The notes: a model not told the origin generated them from the letters alone. DNA of 64,000 bases from UBA1672 sp964351365 (GCA_964351365.1 CAYGNP010000006.1:33579-97578), one strand, 5' to 3'; counted from the first letter of the stretch, positions 54,980 to 63,599 are shown. A program made the numbers and translations.

Positions 54980-55123
54980 ATTTTGGATTTTAATTTATAG
55001 AACAGTTGGTAGGAATCACTCGATTACAGTTTGTTACATCACATTAGCATTGTCAAAGGCCTTAAGCGTTAGCCCCCTGATGCTATCCACATTTAATTCA
55101 CCTTTTACACACAACAAGATGAT

Positions 55124-55786
55124 TTAAAACTGAAAAACCGGTTCAAGCTGAAATTCTGGCAAGACAGGCAGCCCAACCTCAAAAAGCGACTTAGAGGAAA
55201 CGCCGCCATTTTTATTTTTCATGAAAAGACAAGCCTGCCCAATCACATCCTCAGCCCCCTGAATAACGCATACTAGACGTCCATTGACATCAAGCTGTTC
55301 AAGAATAACCTCAGGAACACGAGGAACAGCGCCATTAATAACGATCAAACTGTAGGGAGAATTTTTAGGCCCACCTTGGCTGACATCCCCCTCGATCTGC
55401 ACAACATTCGCAAGGCTGAGCGCAGACCACAATTTGCTCGCCTTATCAATCTGACGCTTATTCTTCTCAACTGCTATAACGGTTGTAACCAATGGCGACA
55501 AAATAGCAGCGCCATAACCAGAAGCAGAAGCCACATCAAGCACAACATCCTGCGGCCCGATATGCGCTTCCTGCAACATACGTGCATGCGCTATGGGCTC
55601 AATGAGATAACGCCCCTGCCCTATATCTAGATTTTCATCCGTGTAGGCAACGCCCTGCAAACGCTCAGGAACAAAAAGCTCACGTGGCACATAGCCAAAA
55701 GAACGCAATAAAGGCCCATCAACCACACCAGCCGTGTGGATCTGGCAATCAATCATATTTTCACGTGCTTTAGAGAATTTGGGCAT
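55124..55786 (-). CDS. pcm: Protein-L-isoaspartate O-methyltransferase family protein
   Basis: This AdoMet methyltransferase of the PCMT family usually repairs isoaspartyl residues. Motifs are FVPERLQGVAYTDENLDIGQG, the AdoMet loop DVVLDVASASGYGAAILSPL and post-I VIAVEK. The start at 55786 (MPKFSKARENMIDCQ) matches alphaproteobacterial relatives; a longer ORF to 55849 would add a hydrophobic stretch. Members near tolC in relatives are of the same subgroup; no tolC is seen here. Confidence 0.82.
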   Translation of the reverse strand: MPKFSKARENMIDCQIHTAGVVDGPLLRSFGYVPRELFVPERLQGVAYTDENLDIGQGRYLIEPIAHARMLQEAHIGPQDVVLDVASASGYGAAILSPLVTTVIAVEKNKRQIDKASKLWSALSLANVVQIEGDVSQGGPKNSPYSLIVINGAVPRVPEVILEQLDVNGRLVCVIQGAEDVIGQACLFMKNKNGGVSSKSLFEVGLPVLPEFQLEPVFQF

Positions 55787-55872
55787 AGTAACCAACATAA
55801 TAAGATGAAACACAATCAGGTAATACCCTGATTTAAAAAATGAAGCCATATTTTTTTACTAAATTATCACTC

Positions 55873-55900
55873 TTGCCCACTTGTATATTGACTTTATACA
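55873..55900 (+). promoter_or_regulatory. Candidate tRNA-Cys promoter
   Basis: TTGCCC (55873-55878) and TATACA (55895-55900) are 16 bases apart, with transcription expected near 55907, 28 bases before the tRNA. Confidence 0.45.
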
Positions 55901-55934
55901 GGCATTTCCTCTAACTGTGTTGAGCAATATTAAA

Positions 55935-56008
55935 GGCGCGGTGGCAGAGTGGCTATGCAGCGGATTGCAAATCCGTGAACACCGGTTCGACTCCGGTCCG
56001 TGCCTCCA
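55935..56008 (+). tRNA. tRNA-Cys (GCA)
   Basis: The cloverleaf is complete. Acceptor GGCGCGG pairs with CCGTGCC, anticodon loop ATTGCAAAT shows GCA, and the T-arm is CCGGTTCGACTCCGG. CCA is encoded. The gene stands at the edge of the accessory segment, a usual integration spot for islands. Confidence 0.97.
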
Positions 56009-56057
56009 ATGTCCTTTTATCCACATTCATTAACATTCATTACTAACCGTGCACCCC

Positions 56058-56262
56058 TTAAAAATCAAACAGGTTAGTCAGTTTATACCTGCTCGTAAAC
56101 CCGGACGACGGAAAATGATTGGCAGGAATACCATTAAATTTCCGCATGTGCCGCTTGACCTGGTTCCAAAAATTCTTGATCCCGTTTATATAATTTTTCT
56201 GATCGACAAACAAAACCGAGTGATTGATCCGGTAGTGTTTGAACTCTGACACAGCCACGAAC
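56058..56262 (-). mobile_element. IS1595-type (ISXO2-like) transposase remnant
   Basis: On the minus strand the frame reads FKHYRINHSVLFVDQKNYIN followed by IKNFWNQVKRHMRKFNGIP. This is the conserved C-terminal part of ISXO2-like DDE transposases. Only about 50 residues align; both ends are degraded and no inverted repeats are visible. It fills the gap between tRNA-Cys and chrA. Confidence 0.75.
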
Positions 56263-56314
56263 ATTAAGACGTTAAGAATGAATGCAGGCAGAGATATTCT
56301 TTGCCCACATTTCA

Positions 56315-57673
56315 TTATAGATATGCAACAAAGCCTATGATGGCGCACGCAAATAATGTCAGCAGCATGTTTGTACGGAAGCAAAACACAGCTGCGATTG
56401 CGCCAGCAGTCAGTGCCAGAGCAAACATATCCAGCGTTTGCCAGACAGGAACATCCAAACTCATCCCCATTCCTTGCCACGGCTCAACTTGTGTAAATAA
56501 AACATGAATCGCAAACCATAGCCCCAGATTTAGTACCACACCGACCACAGCGGCAGTAATTGCAGACATGGCCCCGGTCAGGGCCTCGTTGTCCCGCAGT
56601 TTTTCAATGAACGGCGCACCAAGGAAAATCCAGAGAAAACAAGGGATGAACGTCACCCATGTCGTCAGGATTGAAGCCAGCGTTGCAGCCAGCAGCGGTG
56701 AAAGCCCTCCGGCTTCCCGGTAAGCGCCAAGAAAGCCAACAAACTGCACAACCTGTATCAGAGGCCCCGGGGTGGTTTCCGCCATACCCAGTCCATCCAG
56801 CATCTCGCCAGGTTCCAGCCATCCATAATTTTGTACCGCTTCCTGTGCGACATAGGACAAAACCGCATATGCGCCGCCAAAGGTTACGACCGCCATCTTG
56901 CTGAAAAAGAGGGCAATCTCAGTGAACACATTGTCCGGCCCCATCGTCAAAAGCAAAGACGCAATAGGGATCAGCCACAACACCACGAAGATAAAGCCTA
57001 TCTTCAACGACCATGCAAAATTGGGCCGTGCATGATCCGGCACAGCCTCACCAAGAGCAGAGTCCTTGTCTTCCAGAATAGAGCCGCCGCTTTTGCCGTG
57101 ACCACCACCGACACGAAACATTTTTGATCCCGCGCGTCCGCCGCAATAGCCGATAAACGCCGCCGTTATCACGATCAGGGGAAAAGGGATATCAAAAGCA
57201 AAAATGGATATGAACGCGCAGACCGCAATTCCGATCATGACCTTATTCTTCAATGCCCGCCCGCCAATGCGCAAAACGGCCTGCAGAACAATCGCCAGTA
57301 CTGCCGCTTTCAGGCCAAAAAACATGCCTTCGACCACAGACACATTGTTGAAAATCACATAAATATAACTGAGCGCGAGAATTGCCAGAAAACCGGGTAT
57401 TATAAACAGCGTTCCCGCAATGATCCCGCCCCATGTTTTATGCAGCAACCAGCCGAGATAAACCGCAAGCTGCTGTGCCTCCGGCCCTGGCAATAACATG
57501 CAGTAATTCAACGCATGCAGAAAACGATTCTCGCCGATCCATTTTTTCTCCTCCACCAAAATGCGGTGCATAACAGCGATCTGTCCCGCCGGGCCGCCGA
57601 AGCTTAAGGCCGCTACGCGCAGCCAGACGATCAGGGCTTCCCGGAAAGAAATGTTATGAGAGTGTGAATTCAT
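56315..57673 (-). CDS. chrA: Chromate transporter ChrA (long, two-domain form)
   Basis: The CHR family membrane protein is about 450 residues, with duplicated halves. The first half has LRVAALSFGGPAGQIAVMHR and NYCMLLPGPEAQQLAVYLGW. The second half has SKMAVVTFGGAYAVLSYVAQ and ETTPGPLIQVVQFVGFLGAY. The family exports chromate. The start at 57673 (MNSHSHNISF) follows AAGGAAA; an upstream ATG would add 11 residues. No chrB regulator is adjacent. It is flanked by transposase remnants, suggesting horizontal gain. Confidence 0.9.
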   Translation of the reverse strand: MNSHSHNISFREALIVWLRVAALSFGGPAGQIAVMHRILVEEKKWIGENRFLHALNYCMLLPGPEAQQLAVYLGWLLHKTWGGIIAGTLFIIPGFLAILALSYIYVIFNNVSVVEGMFFGLKAAVLAIVLQAVLRIGGRALKNKVMIGIAVCAFISIFAFDIPFPLIVITAAFIGYCGGRAGSKMFRVGGGHGKSGGSILEDKDSALGEAVPDHARPNFAWSLKIGFIFVVLWLIPIASLLLTMGPDNVFTEIALFFSKMAVVTFGGAYAVLSYVAQEAVQNYGWLEPGEMLDGLGMAETTPGPLIQVVQFVGFLGAYREAGGLSPLLAATLASILTTWVTFIPCFLWIFLGAPFIEKLRDNEALTGAMSAITAAVVGVVLNLGLWFAIHVLFTQVEPWQGMGMSLDVPVWQTLDMFALALTAGAIAAVFCFRTNMLLTLFACAIIGFVAYL

Positions 57674-57733
57674 CTGCGGCTTTCCTTTTATGATTTTGAG
57701 AATCATAAAGGATTTTTATCCAAAAATCTCCTA

Positions 57734-58157
57734 GGCTCAGGATCTATAAACAAGATTTCCTGGACTGTTAAATTATGATTCACTTGTAATGATACGCCTT
57801 CGCCATTCTGGCTATGGCGCACAAGGGAGGATTTCATCATGAGCAATTTATTCTGGCTAACAAAATCACAGCTAAACAAGATCAAGCCCTACTTTCCGCC
57901 ATCTCGCGGTGTGCCGCGTGTGGATGATTTGCGTGTCATCAGGCGTGGCCTTCAATGGCGTGATGCCCAGAAAGAATATGGGCCGCCCAAGACGCAGTAT
58001 AAACGTTTTATCCGTTTGTGGCCGGATAGGGTGTGTTCAATCACATCTTCGCTGCACTGGCGGCGCATCGCTACAAGCCACTGCGCCCATAACCTCTTCT
58101 CGAGCATCTGCATCGCTGCAATCAACATCTTTTATCTCAACTTATGAGTCCTGATCC
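57734..58157 (+). mobile_element. Internally deleted IS5-family element
   Basis: The ORF at 57839-58147 opens MSNLFWLTKSQLNKIKPYFP and has RVDDLRVI and KEYGPPKTQY, typical of the N-terminus of IS5 transposases. It then jumps to HWRRIATSHCAHNLFSSICI, which is the C-terminal end. The catalytic middle is missing, so the copy is inactive. Imperfect terminal repeats GGCTCAGGA (57734-57742) and TCCTGATCC (58149-58157) bracket it. It occupies the 540-base gap between chrA and zur. Confidence 0.75.
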
Positions 58158-58215
58158 CAAATGGCAGGAATTTGAGTCTGCCGCAAATTTTCTTTCGTTA
58201 AAATGAAGTATGATA

Positions 58216-58644
58216 TCACACGCACTTCCCGCACAGGCCGTGAATTTCCAAATTCCAGCGTGAAGGCGTGAAGGTATTTCTGGCTGTGCTGTCTTTGAGC
58301 GGCTGAGGAAGATCGCACAAATGTGCCTCGGTTACTGTGCCGCAATCATCGCAGATCATGAATTGCGAGCCTTTATGCTGATGCCCGGCTTCACAGGAGA
58401 CATAGGCGTTCAGGCTTTCGATACGGTGAATAAAGCCGTGTTCCTGCCAGAATTCGAGAGCGCGGTAGGCTGTTGGCGGCTTGGGGTTCTTGATCGTTTT
58501 TCCCAGCTTATCCAGTATTTCATAAGCGCCTAGCGGCTTGGCGCTGGCGGCTATAATTTTCAAAACGGCCAGCCTTGGTTCCGTCAGGCGATGTTTATGT
58601 GCCTCGCAATAATCAATGGCTTTCTTCAGTATAGCTTTGGTCAT
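58216..58644 (-). CDS. zur: Zinc uptake regulator Zur (Fur family), 142 aa
   Basis: The winged-helix part has RLTEPRLAVLKIIAASAKPL and PPTAYRALEFWQEHGF, typical of Zur rather than Fur. Structural zinc cysteines are CDDC and CGKC, with His-rich HQHKGSQF between. Length is normal for Zur. It is last in a minus-strand operon led by a Zur box, so it probably represses itself. Its ATG overlaps the DUF3299 stop by 4 bases. Confidence 0.9.
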   Translation of the reverse strand: MTKAILKKAIDYCEAHKHRLTEPRLAVLKIIAASAKPLGAYEILDKLGKTIKNPKPPTAYRALEFWQEHGFIHRIESLNAYVSCEAGHQHKGSQFMICDDCGTVTEAHLCDLPQPLKDSTARNTFTPSRWNLEIHGLCGKCV

Positions 58645-59273
58645 TTCACAATCTCCGCATCTTTCAGGCGGTAAAAGACATTATATTCATCATCTCTTGG
58701 CACCAGTTCAAGCTTGCCTTTAATATTTACAGCGTCATAAGAAAAGGCAAGCGGCTTTTTAGCATGCGCCTCTATAATCAGATTGGGTGTGACATGGTAG
58801 TGATACGGACAACTCACCGGAAACGGCCCCAATAAAAATAGAAGCTGCTTCTCTTCCTGCCCCAGCGGGAACATATAACCCTGGATTAGAATTTCGGTGC
58901 CATCCAGCGTCTTGAGATTTTCAGAAAATTCTGGCCGAACCCCAATATATTCGAATTCATCATCTTCTTTGTATGAAAATTCATGCTGCTTTGTTTCACC
59001 AAAAACATTCCAGGATATTCCTCCCTCGGGTGTTTCAACAAACTGGGGAATGACGTCCAGTAAATTTATTTCTGGTGGCTCAATTGTTTCTGAGAATTCA
59101 AATGTCTTTGTAACAAAAGAGTCAAACTCTGTTACTTCTTTATGTGAAAGCGGATTGCCTGGGTCTTTCAAGCCCCCTGTCAAAAACGGTAAAGTTATTG
59201 CCCCGGCAAGCGCCACTACAAAGAACGATTTCACCATAATTTTCCCAATCCATTTTACTTTTTCTGTATTCAT
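58641..59273 (-). CDS. DUF3299 protein, membrane-anchored, 210 aa
   Basis: The start at 59273 follows AAAAGG. A transmembrane anchor lies near residues 13-30 (VKSFFVVALAGAITLPFL). The domain reads LDGTEILIQGYMFPLGQEEK and FLLGPFPVSCPYHYH, ending GKLELVPRDDEYNVFYRL. DUF3299 proteins accompany MacB-type permeases in zinc-regulated operons such as Pseudomonas aeruginosa PA4063-PA4066, as I recall. The function is unknown. A CPYHYH cluster could bind zinc. Confidence 0.75.
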   Translation of the reverse strand: MNTEKVKWIGKIMVKSFFVVALAGAITLPFLTGGLKDPGNPLSHKEVTEFDSFVTKTFEFSETIEPPEINLLDVIPQFVETPEGGISWNVFGETKQHEFSYKEDDEFEYIGVRPEFSENLKTLDGTEILIQGYMFPLGQEEKQLLFLLGPFPVSCPYHYHVTPNLIIEAHAKKPLAFSYDAVNIKGKLELVPRDDEYNVFYRLKDAEIVK

Positions 59274-59283
59274 CGCCAGCCTT

Positions 59284-60561
59284 TTAAGCACTGCGCGAGA
59301 GCTGCCGCGCCACATCCACGCGGGATGCGCGCAAGGCAGGAAGCATCGCCGCAATCAAACCAGCAAGCATGACGGCCAAGAGTACCAGAATAAAGTCGCT
59401 CGTGAAACTGATAGACGCGCCGCTGGCCTCTAATGGTGTCATGATTCGTGTGAGGAGCGCAAAACCACTTAATCCCATCACAAGACCGAGGACAAGGCCG
59501 CTGATAACGATGATCATGCCTTCCAGCGTAATGATTTTAAACACCCGCCGCTTGGAATAACCAATGGCGCGCAGTACTGCCAAATCGCCCATACGGTTCT
59601 CTAGACTGCCCGCCAACCCGGCAAAGATGCTGAGGGCGGCGATTGCGATGAGTATGGCGGACAGAGCGGCAAAACTCTGCGACCCCAGTCCCAACATAGA
59701 GGTAAGCCGCGCCATTTCCAGCGCGGGGTTGGCGGCCTGTAACGCGCTTTCGCGGTTGATGCTGCGCGGCAGGTTGATGTTGGCGATTGGTGATTTTGTG
59801 GTCAGCAAGAGCGCGGTGATTTCCGGCTTTCCGGCTTTTTCATGATCATGGCCTTCATGCGTCTCATGTTTATCATGCTCATGAGCGTGTTCTTCTTCAT
59901 GGTGTCCATGATCGGCATGGGCGTCTTCTTCGTGATGATGTTCATGTTCCAAACCTTCAAGCCCATGAATTTCGAGAACAGAGTCGAGAGAGGTCAGGAT
60001 CAGACGATCCAGCACCGTCCCCGTGGGTTTCATCACGCCGGTGATTTTATAGTGCTCTTCCTCATGTTCATGCCCGCCCGCCATCAATCCATGCGCGCCG
60101 GAAAATTCATCACCGATTTGAAGGCCAACAGATGATCCAGCCACGGCCTCGAACGCTTTGCCCCAGATACGCCCTTCGGCAAGCTCTGCGCCGTAATCTG
60201 CCATATAATCGGGCGTTGTGCCGACAATCCGGTATCCTTTCCAGTTATCGCCCAGTGCCAACGGAATAGCGTTTTTGACCTGCGGATGCTTCATCCATTT
60301 TTCGGCCTCGTCATAGGGGATGTTTCCGGTTGGGATGTCGATATGATAGACCGAAGACAGGATCAATTGCAGCGGGCTGCCCTTTGCGCCCACGACAATA
60401 TCAATGCCTTGCCCGTCCGCGCTCAGGCGGTTCTGGATATGATGGCCAAACTGGATGATCAGCAGCGCCAACATTACGCCGAACGCGGTCAGGAAAACCG
60501 AAAGAAGGCTATTGAGCCAGCGGGATTTGAGGGAGGATAAGATCAGGATAAAATCGCTCAT
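59284..60561 (-). CDS. MacB/FtsX-type ABC permease with histidine-rich loop, 425 aa
   Basis: An N-terminal helix (LLSVFLTAFGVMLALLIIQF), a large periplasmic domain and three C-terminal helices (from about residue 290) give the FtsX/MacB topology. The periplasmic domain carries a loop near residues 205-245 with about 20 His mixed with Asp and Glu, which looks like a zinc-binding segment. The C-terminal RAIGYSKRRVFKIITLEGM is the coupling region. It overlaps the ATPase by 4 bases. MacB-type machines transmit force or export; whether this one moves zinc, a metallophore or a lipoprotein is not known. Confidence 0.82.
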   Translation of the reverse strand: MSDFILILSSLKSRWLNSLLSVFLTAFGVMLALLIIQFGHHIQNRLSADGQGIDIVVGAKGSPLQLILSSVYHIDIPTGNIPYDEAEKWMKHPQVKNAIPLALGDNWKGYRIVGTTPDYMADYGAELAEGRIWGKAFEAVAGSSVGLQIGDEFSGAHGLMAGGHEHEEEHYKITGVMKPTGTVLDRLILTSLDSVLEIHGLEGLEHEHHHEEDAHADHGHHEEEHAHEHDKHETHEGHDHEKAGKPEITALLLTTKSPIANINLPRSINRESALQAANPALEMARLTSMLGLGSQSFAALSAILIAIAALSIFAGLAGSLENRMGDLAVLRAIGYSKRRVFKIITLEGMIIVISGLVLGLVMGLSGFALLTRIMTPLEASGASISFTSDFILVLLAVMLAGLIAAMLPALRASRVDVARQLSRSA

Positions 60562-61181
60562 GCTGTCATCTCCAATATTGTTTCAAACCGTTCTTTAATC
60601 CGCCCGTCATGCGTGGCCGCAATAACGGTTGCGCCTGTCTTGGCTGCTTGGGTAAAAATCAAATCCATGACTTTTGCGGCATTCGTATCATCCAGGGCCG
60701 AGGTTGGCTCATCCGCAAAAATCACTTTCGGGTTATTAGCCACGGCGCGCGCAATGGCCGCGCGCTGCGCTTCGCCCACGCTGAGATCACGCGCTTTTTG
60801 CGCTTCCTTGCCCGAAAGGCCAAGATCGTTGATGAGCGTTTGCACGCGCGCTGGATCAGGCTTTGTTTGCGCCAGCGCGATATTTTGCGCCAAAGTTAAA
60901 TGTCCGATCAGATGCAGTCTTTGAAAAACGAACCCGAAATTCTGCGCCCGCAGACTATCGAGATCGCTATCCGAAAGGGACGTATAGTTTTTACCATCAA
61001 AAGACACGTCGCCGTATGACGCACGCAAAAGCCCCGCCATGACATTCATCAACGTTGTCTTCCCACAGCCCGATTGGCCGAGCAGCAGGAGATGCTTGCC
61101 CGCAGAAACGCCTAGCGTCTTTTGCCCCAGAATAAACTGGTCTTTTTCTTTGTATTCTGCGTTTTTTATTTCAAAGAGCAT
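60558..61181 (-). CDS. ABC transporter ATPase (LolD/MacB type), 207 aa
   Basis: Walker A GQSGCGKTT, Q-loop FVFQRLHLIGHLTL, signature LSVGEAQRAAIARAVANNP and Walker B VIFADEPTSALDD are intact. The sequence is shorter than typical LolD but complete. It works with the His-rich permease. The gap to the upstream Tat-signal gene is 39 bases, so they are probably co-transcribed. Confidence 0.88.
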   Translation of the reverse strand: MLFEIKNAEYKEKDQFILGQKTLGVSAGKHLLLLGQSGCGKTTLMNVMAGLLRASYGDVSFDGKNYTSLSDSDLDSLRAQNFGFVFQRLHLIGHLTLAQNIALAQTKPDPARVQTLINDLGLSGKEAQKARDLSVGEAQRAAIARAVANNPKVIFADEPTSALDDTNAAKVMDLIFTQAAKTGATVIAATHDGRIKERFETILEMTA

Positions 61182-61220
61182 GATTTTTCTTCTTATTGGC
61201 GAGTTTATTAGAATATCATT

Positions 61221-61706
61221 TTACCCGAATTCTGGACCATTTAAATTATTTGATGCACGTCCCGCAAGTCTTAAATCGGGGCGTTCATCCCAAGCTTTCT
61301 TGGCAATATTGTATGCTTGCTTAAAATGTTCGGGAGGAACACCATGACTTGCAATGTGATATGCTATCAGCAACATCGCTCCGCGGTCTTGATCGTGCAC
61401 AGACCTGTCCCCAAAAAACTTACCATATATAAGTTTCCATGCATCCCCAAATGGGATTCCGTGGGTTTGATCAAGTGAAGCATAAAAGCCAATGGTGGGC
61501 GCGCCGGTTCCAGGATGCAGCAATCCAATATCCATATTCACCTTAGGCCAAATTCCAAATACCGGCGTAAATACATTATCAGGTTTGTAAGGGTAAGTAT
61601 CCATTGTGTATCCTGGAGATTCAGCTTTGGAACCAGAGGGTATCCCAGAAACAGCAACAGCAGAGAGCGCACCGCCAAGAAATTGTCTTCGATAAAGTTC
61701 TTCCAT
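61221..61706 (-). CDS. Tat-exported protein of unknown function, 161 aa
   Basis: The start at 61706 gives MEELYRRQFLGGALSAVAVS, a twin-arginine signal with the pattern RRQFLGG, so the protein should be exported folded, possibly with a bound metal. Longer starts at 61739 and 61760 would lie in or next to the Zur box. The mature part has several His (HPGTG, YHIASHGV) and an acidic stretch near HDQDRG, but no family I recognise. It is the first gene of the Zur-controlled operon and likely the substrate-handling partner of the ABC system. Confidence 0.65.
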   Translation of the reverse strand: MEELYRRQFLGGALSAVAVSGIPSGSKAESPGYTMDTYPYKPDNVFTPVFGIWPKVNMDIGLLHPGTGAPTIGFYASLDQTHGIPFGDAWKLIYGKFFGDRSVHDQDRGAMLLIAYHIASHGVPPEHFKQAYNIAKKAWDERPDLRLAGRASNNLNGPEFG

Positions 61707-61743
61707 ATTTTTTCCAGTTTCAAATTTTACTGTTGACATTTTT

Positions 61744-61760
61744 ATGTTACAATATAACAT
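61744..61760. promoter_or_regulatory. Zur box, divergent
   Basis: ATGTTACAATATAACAT is a 17-bp palindrome with one mismatch, matching the core of the known Zur operator (TGTTATAnTATAACA). It lies between the divergent Tat-protein operon and the small membrane protein, so it can control both. Confidence 0.8.
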
Positions 61761-61791
61761 TAATCAAGAAAAAGATACAGGAGTATACAAA

Positions 61792-62037
61792 ATGTCTCTG
61801 GCAAATAGCAGTTTAGCAGCTGTTGGTTTAGGTGTTTCCTTTGAGTTGGCAACGCACATTTTAGTGCACTACACCCTTCAGGGCGCGGCATTGGCAGCAT
61901 CCATCGCTTTGGGCGTTGCACCTTTTCTTGAGGGTGTCGGGCTGACAACGGTTTTTTCTGCCTCTGCAGGAGAAACTGCAATTTCCTCACTTTCTCCAGA
62001 TTCCCCTTTCATGCAGATACCAGGCTTGGAGGGCTAA
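61792..62037 (+). CDS. Small membrane protein, 81 aa, Zur-controlled
   Basis: The ATG at 61792 follows a clear AGGAG. The product has hydrophobic stretches (AAVGLGVSFELATHILVHYT and LQGAALAASIALGVAPFLEG) and ends IPGLEG. Two His in THILVHY are the only metal-type residues. I do not recognise the family. Its stop overlaps the convergent exchanger-like gene by 4 bases, and both proteins end in a shared IPGL motif. Confidence 0.6.
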   Translation: MSLANSSLAAVGLGVSFELATHILVHYTLQGAALAASIALGVAPFLEGVGLTTVFSASAGETAISSLSPDSPFMQIPGLEG

Positions 62038-63479
62038 TCCGGCGCTAGACCCGGTATAGTCAAAAAATCTTCGGGCATATCTGACATATCAATTATATCT
62101 GACGTACCATGGCAATGAAGGCGCGGACCGGTGTAATGGCAGTTCGGCTGTGTAATATTAGCGTAGTATGCAAGGCCTGCTGCCAGAAAGGCACCACCGA
62201 GCCATCTCGGTAAACGTTCTGCATCGGGGCTAATTCTCTTAATAATCCAAGGATGTGTTGCTGCAACAATAGCCCCGGCGGAACCTGCGAAAGCCGCCAT
62301 ATGAATTTGCCCTTCAGTTGTTCCTATATCCAGATTAGCAGGGACACCGGCACCACTAAGAGCTAAACCGCCACCAACAACACCTATTGTTGCGACTGTA
62401 CATCCTGCAACTGCACCCCAGGCCATTTCTTGATAGCCTTTTTCTTTTTTAGCCTTAGCCGCAGCTTTCAAAGTTAGAGTGAGCTCAGGCGCGGCGAAAG
62501 CTAATGCCGCAATACCGGCTCCCGCAGCAGTTGTACTTATGCCAATGAGATCCGCCTGCGCTAGAACTTGATGTCCCAGCACATGGGCACTGGCCGTTAA
62601 GGCAACAACTGATCCGCCAAGCTTTAGAAGAAGGGGATCTGTCATCCTGGCATATAATGTTGTGCGGGCAGGAGGATGTCTATGACCAGAATGTTCGTGC
62701 CTGTGGGCATGCGCACCATGGTGGCTATGATCATGCTCTTCATGGGAAATATGGCCTTTGTGATCACCATGAGTAGCATGGTCGTGACTATGGCCATGAC
62801 TATGTCCGTGTCCGTGCTCGTGATCATGATTATGATTATGATCTCCAGCACATGAATCCCCGTGAATAGCACAAGTTTCGCCTGATATAACCCTGTTATA
62901 AAGATAATAGGTTCCACCTCCAATCATTGCTGCGCCAAGATAAGGATTGAATTCTCCGCTCACTATTTGATATCCAAATGCTCCGCTAAGGCCAGCAATT
63001 CCTAACGCATGAAGCTTCCATGTTGTTTCCTGACCTCTTCCTATACCACCGATAACGGCAGCGCCCCCAGCCATTAACAATATATGTGAGGCATTGCTGC
63101 CCATAACACTTGAGACAGCCAGATCAGTATTTCCGCCGATGGTTGCTAAGGAGGAAAAAACGCCCTCGCTTACTGTATGGCCAAAACCAACTGCCGTGCC
63201 AACAACACCACTGGAGAGATTTTGTGATTCCTTTAGATCGCCTGTAATTTCAATAGTATCTTCAGAAGCATCATGGGCTATTGCGGTTGCAAGAACCAGC
63301 AGAGCTAGAGATGATACAGTAGATGAATTTGTTAGCATGTAATCAATTACAGCCGTTGTTGAAGCTAAGCCAATCAGCGCTTTTTGCCGATGTCTTTCCA
63401 GCCACTCTCCTGATCTTCCATCAATGTGGGAAAACAGGTATTTCAGAACGCCGTTATTGTAACTATTGTCATTATTCAT
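62034..63479 (-). CDS. Putative cation exchanger-like membrane protein with histidine-rich loop, 481 aa
   Basis: Two hydrophobic halves flank a loop (about residues 214-268) with 25 His in 55 residues. The first half has GHTVSEGVFSS and VMGSNASHILLMAG. The second has AAPELTLTLKAA and WGAVAGCTVATIGVVGG. These resemble the alpha-repeats of the CaCA (Ca2+/cation antiporter) superfamily. The start is set at 63479 (MNNDNSYNNG) because longer starts lie inside the Zur box. Control by Zur and the His loop point to zinc transport, direction unknown. Other possibilities include a ZIP-like carrier, but no ZIP motif is seen. Confidence 0.55.
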   Translation of the reverse strand: MNNDNSYNNGVLKYLFSHIDGRSGEWLERHRQKALIGLASTTAVIDYMLTNSSTVSSLALLVLATAIAHDASEDTIEITGDLKESQNLSSGVVGTAVGFGHTVSEGVFSSLATIGGNTDLAVSSVMGSNASHILLMAGGAAVIGGIGRGQETTWKLHALGIAGLSGAFGYQIVSGEFNPYLGAAMIGGGTYYLYNRVISGETCAIHGDSCAGDHNHNHDHEHGHGHSHGHSHDHATHGDHKGHISHEEHDHSHHGAHAHRHEHSGHRHPPARTTLYARMTDPLLLKLGGSVVALTASAHVLGHQVLAQADLIGISTTAAGAGIAALAFAAPELTLTLKAAAKAKKEKGYQEMAWGAVAGCTVATIGVVGGGLALSGAGVPANLDIGTTEGQIHMAAFAGSAGAIVAATHPWIIKRISPDAERLPRWLGGAFLAAGLAYYANITQPNCHYTGPRLHCHGTSDIIDMSDMPEDFLTIPGLAPD

Positions 63480-63489
63480 TAGGCACCAT

Positions 63490-63506
63490 ATGTTATAATA
63501 TAACAT
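63490..63506. promoter_or_regulatory. Zur box upstream of the exchanger-like gene
   Basis: ATGTTATAATATAACAT is a perfect 17-bp palindrome (8-bp arms). It is the reverse complement of the box at 63600-63616. It sits 11 bases before the ATG of the minus-strand gene. Confidence 0.85.
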
Positions 63507-63599
63507 TAATGGTTGCAATAAAAAAGGCTGTCAATGATTTTATGGGTCACAATTTAGCTATTTCTATGTCTTGCAATTTCATAGTTATCAGATATATAT

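Noticed and set aside
55935..56008. Attachment-site duplication of the tRNA-Cys 3' end
   Set aside because: No second copy of the T-arm or acceptor end was found in the window; it may lie beyond base 64000.
58203..58220. Zur-box-like GTATGATATCACAC next to the end of zur
   Set aside because: It overlaps the zur stop codon, is a poor palindrome and has no gene starting beside it.
61204..61221. Second Zur-like site before the ABC ATPase
   Set aside because: Only weak similarity (TTATTAGAATATCATTT) and not palindromic; the gene fits in the operon from the 61744 box.
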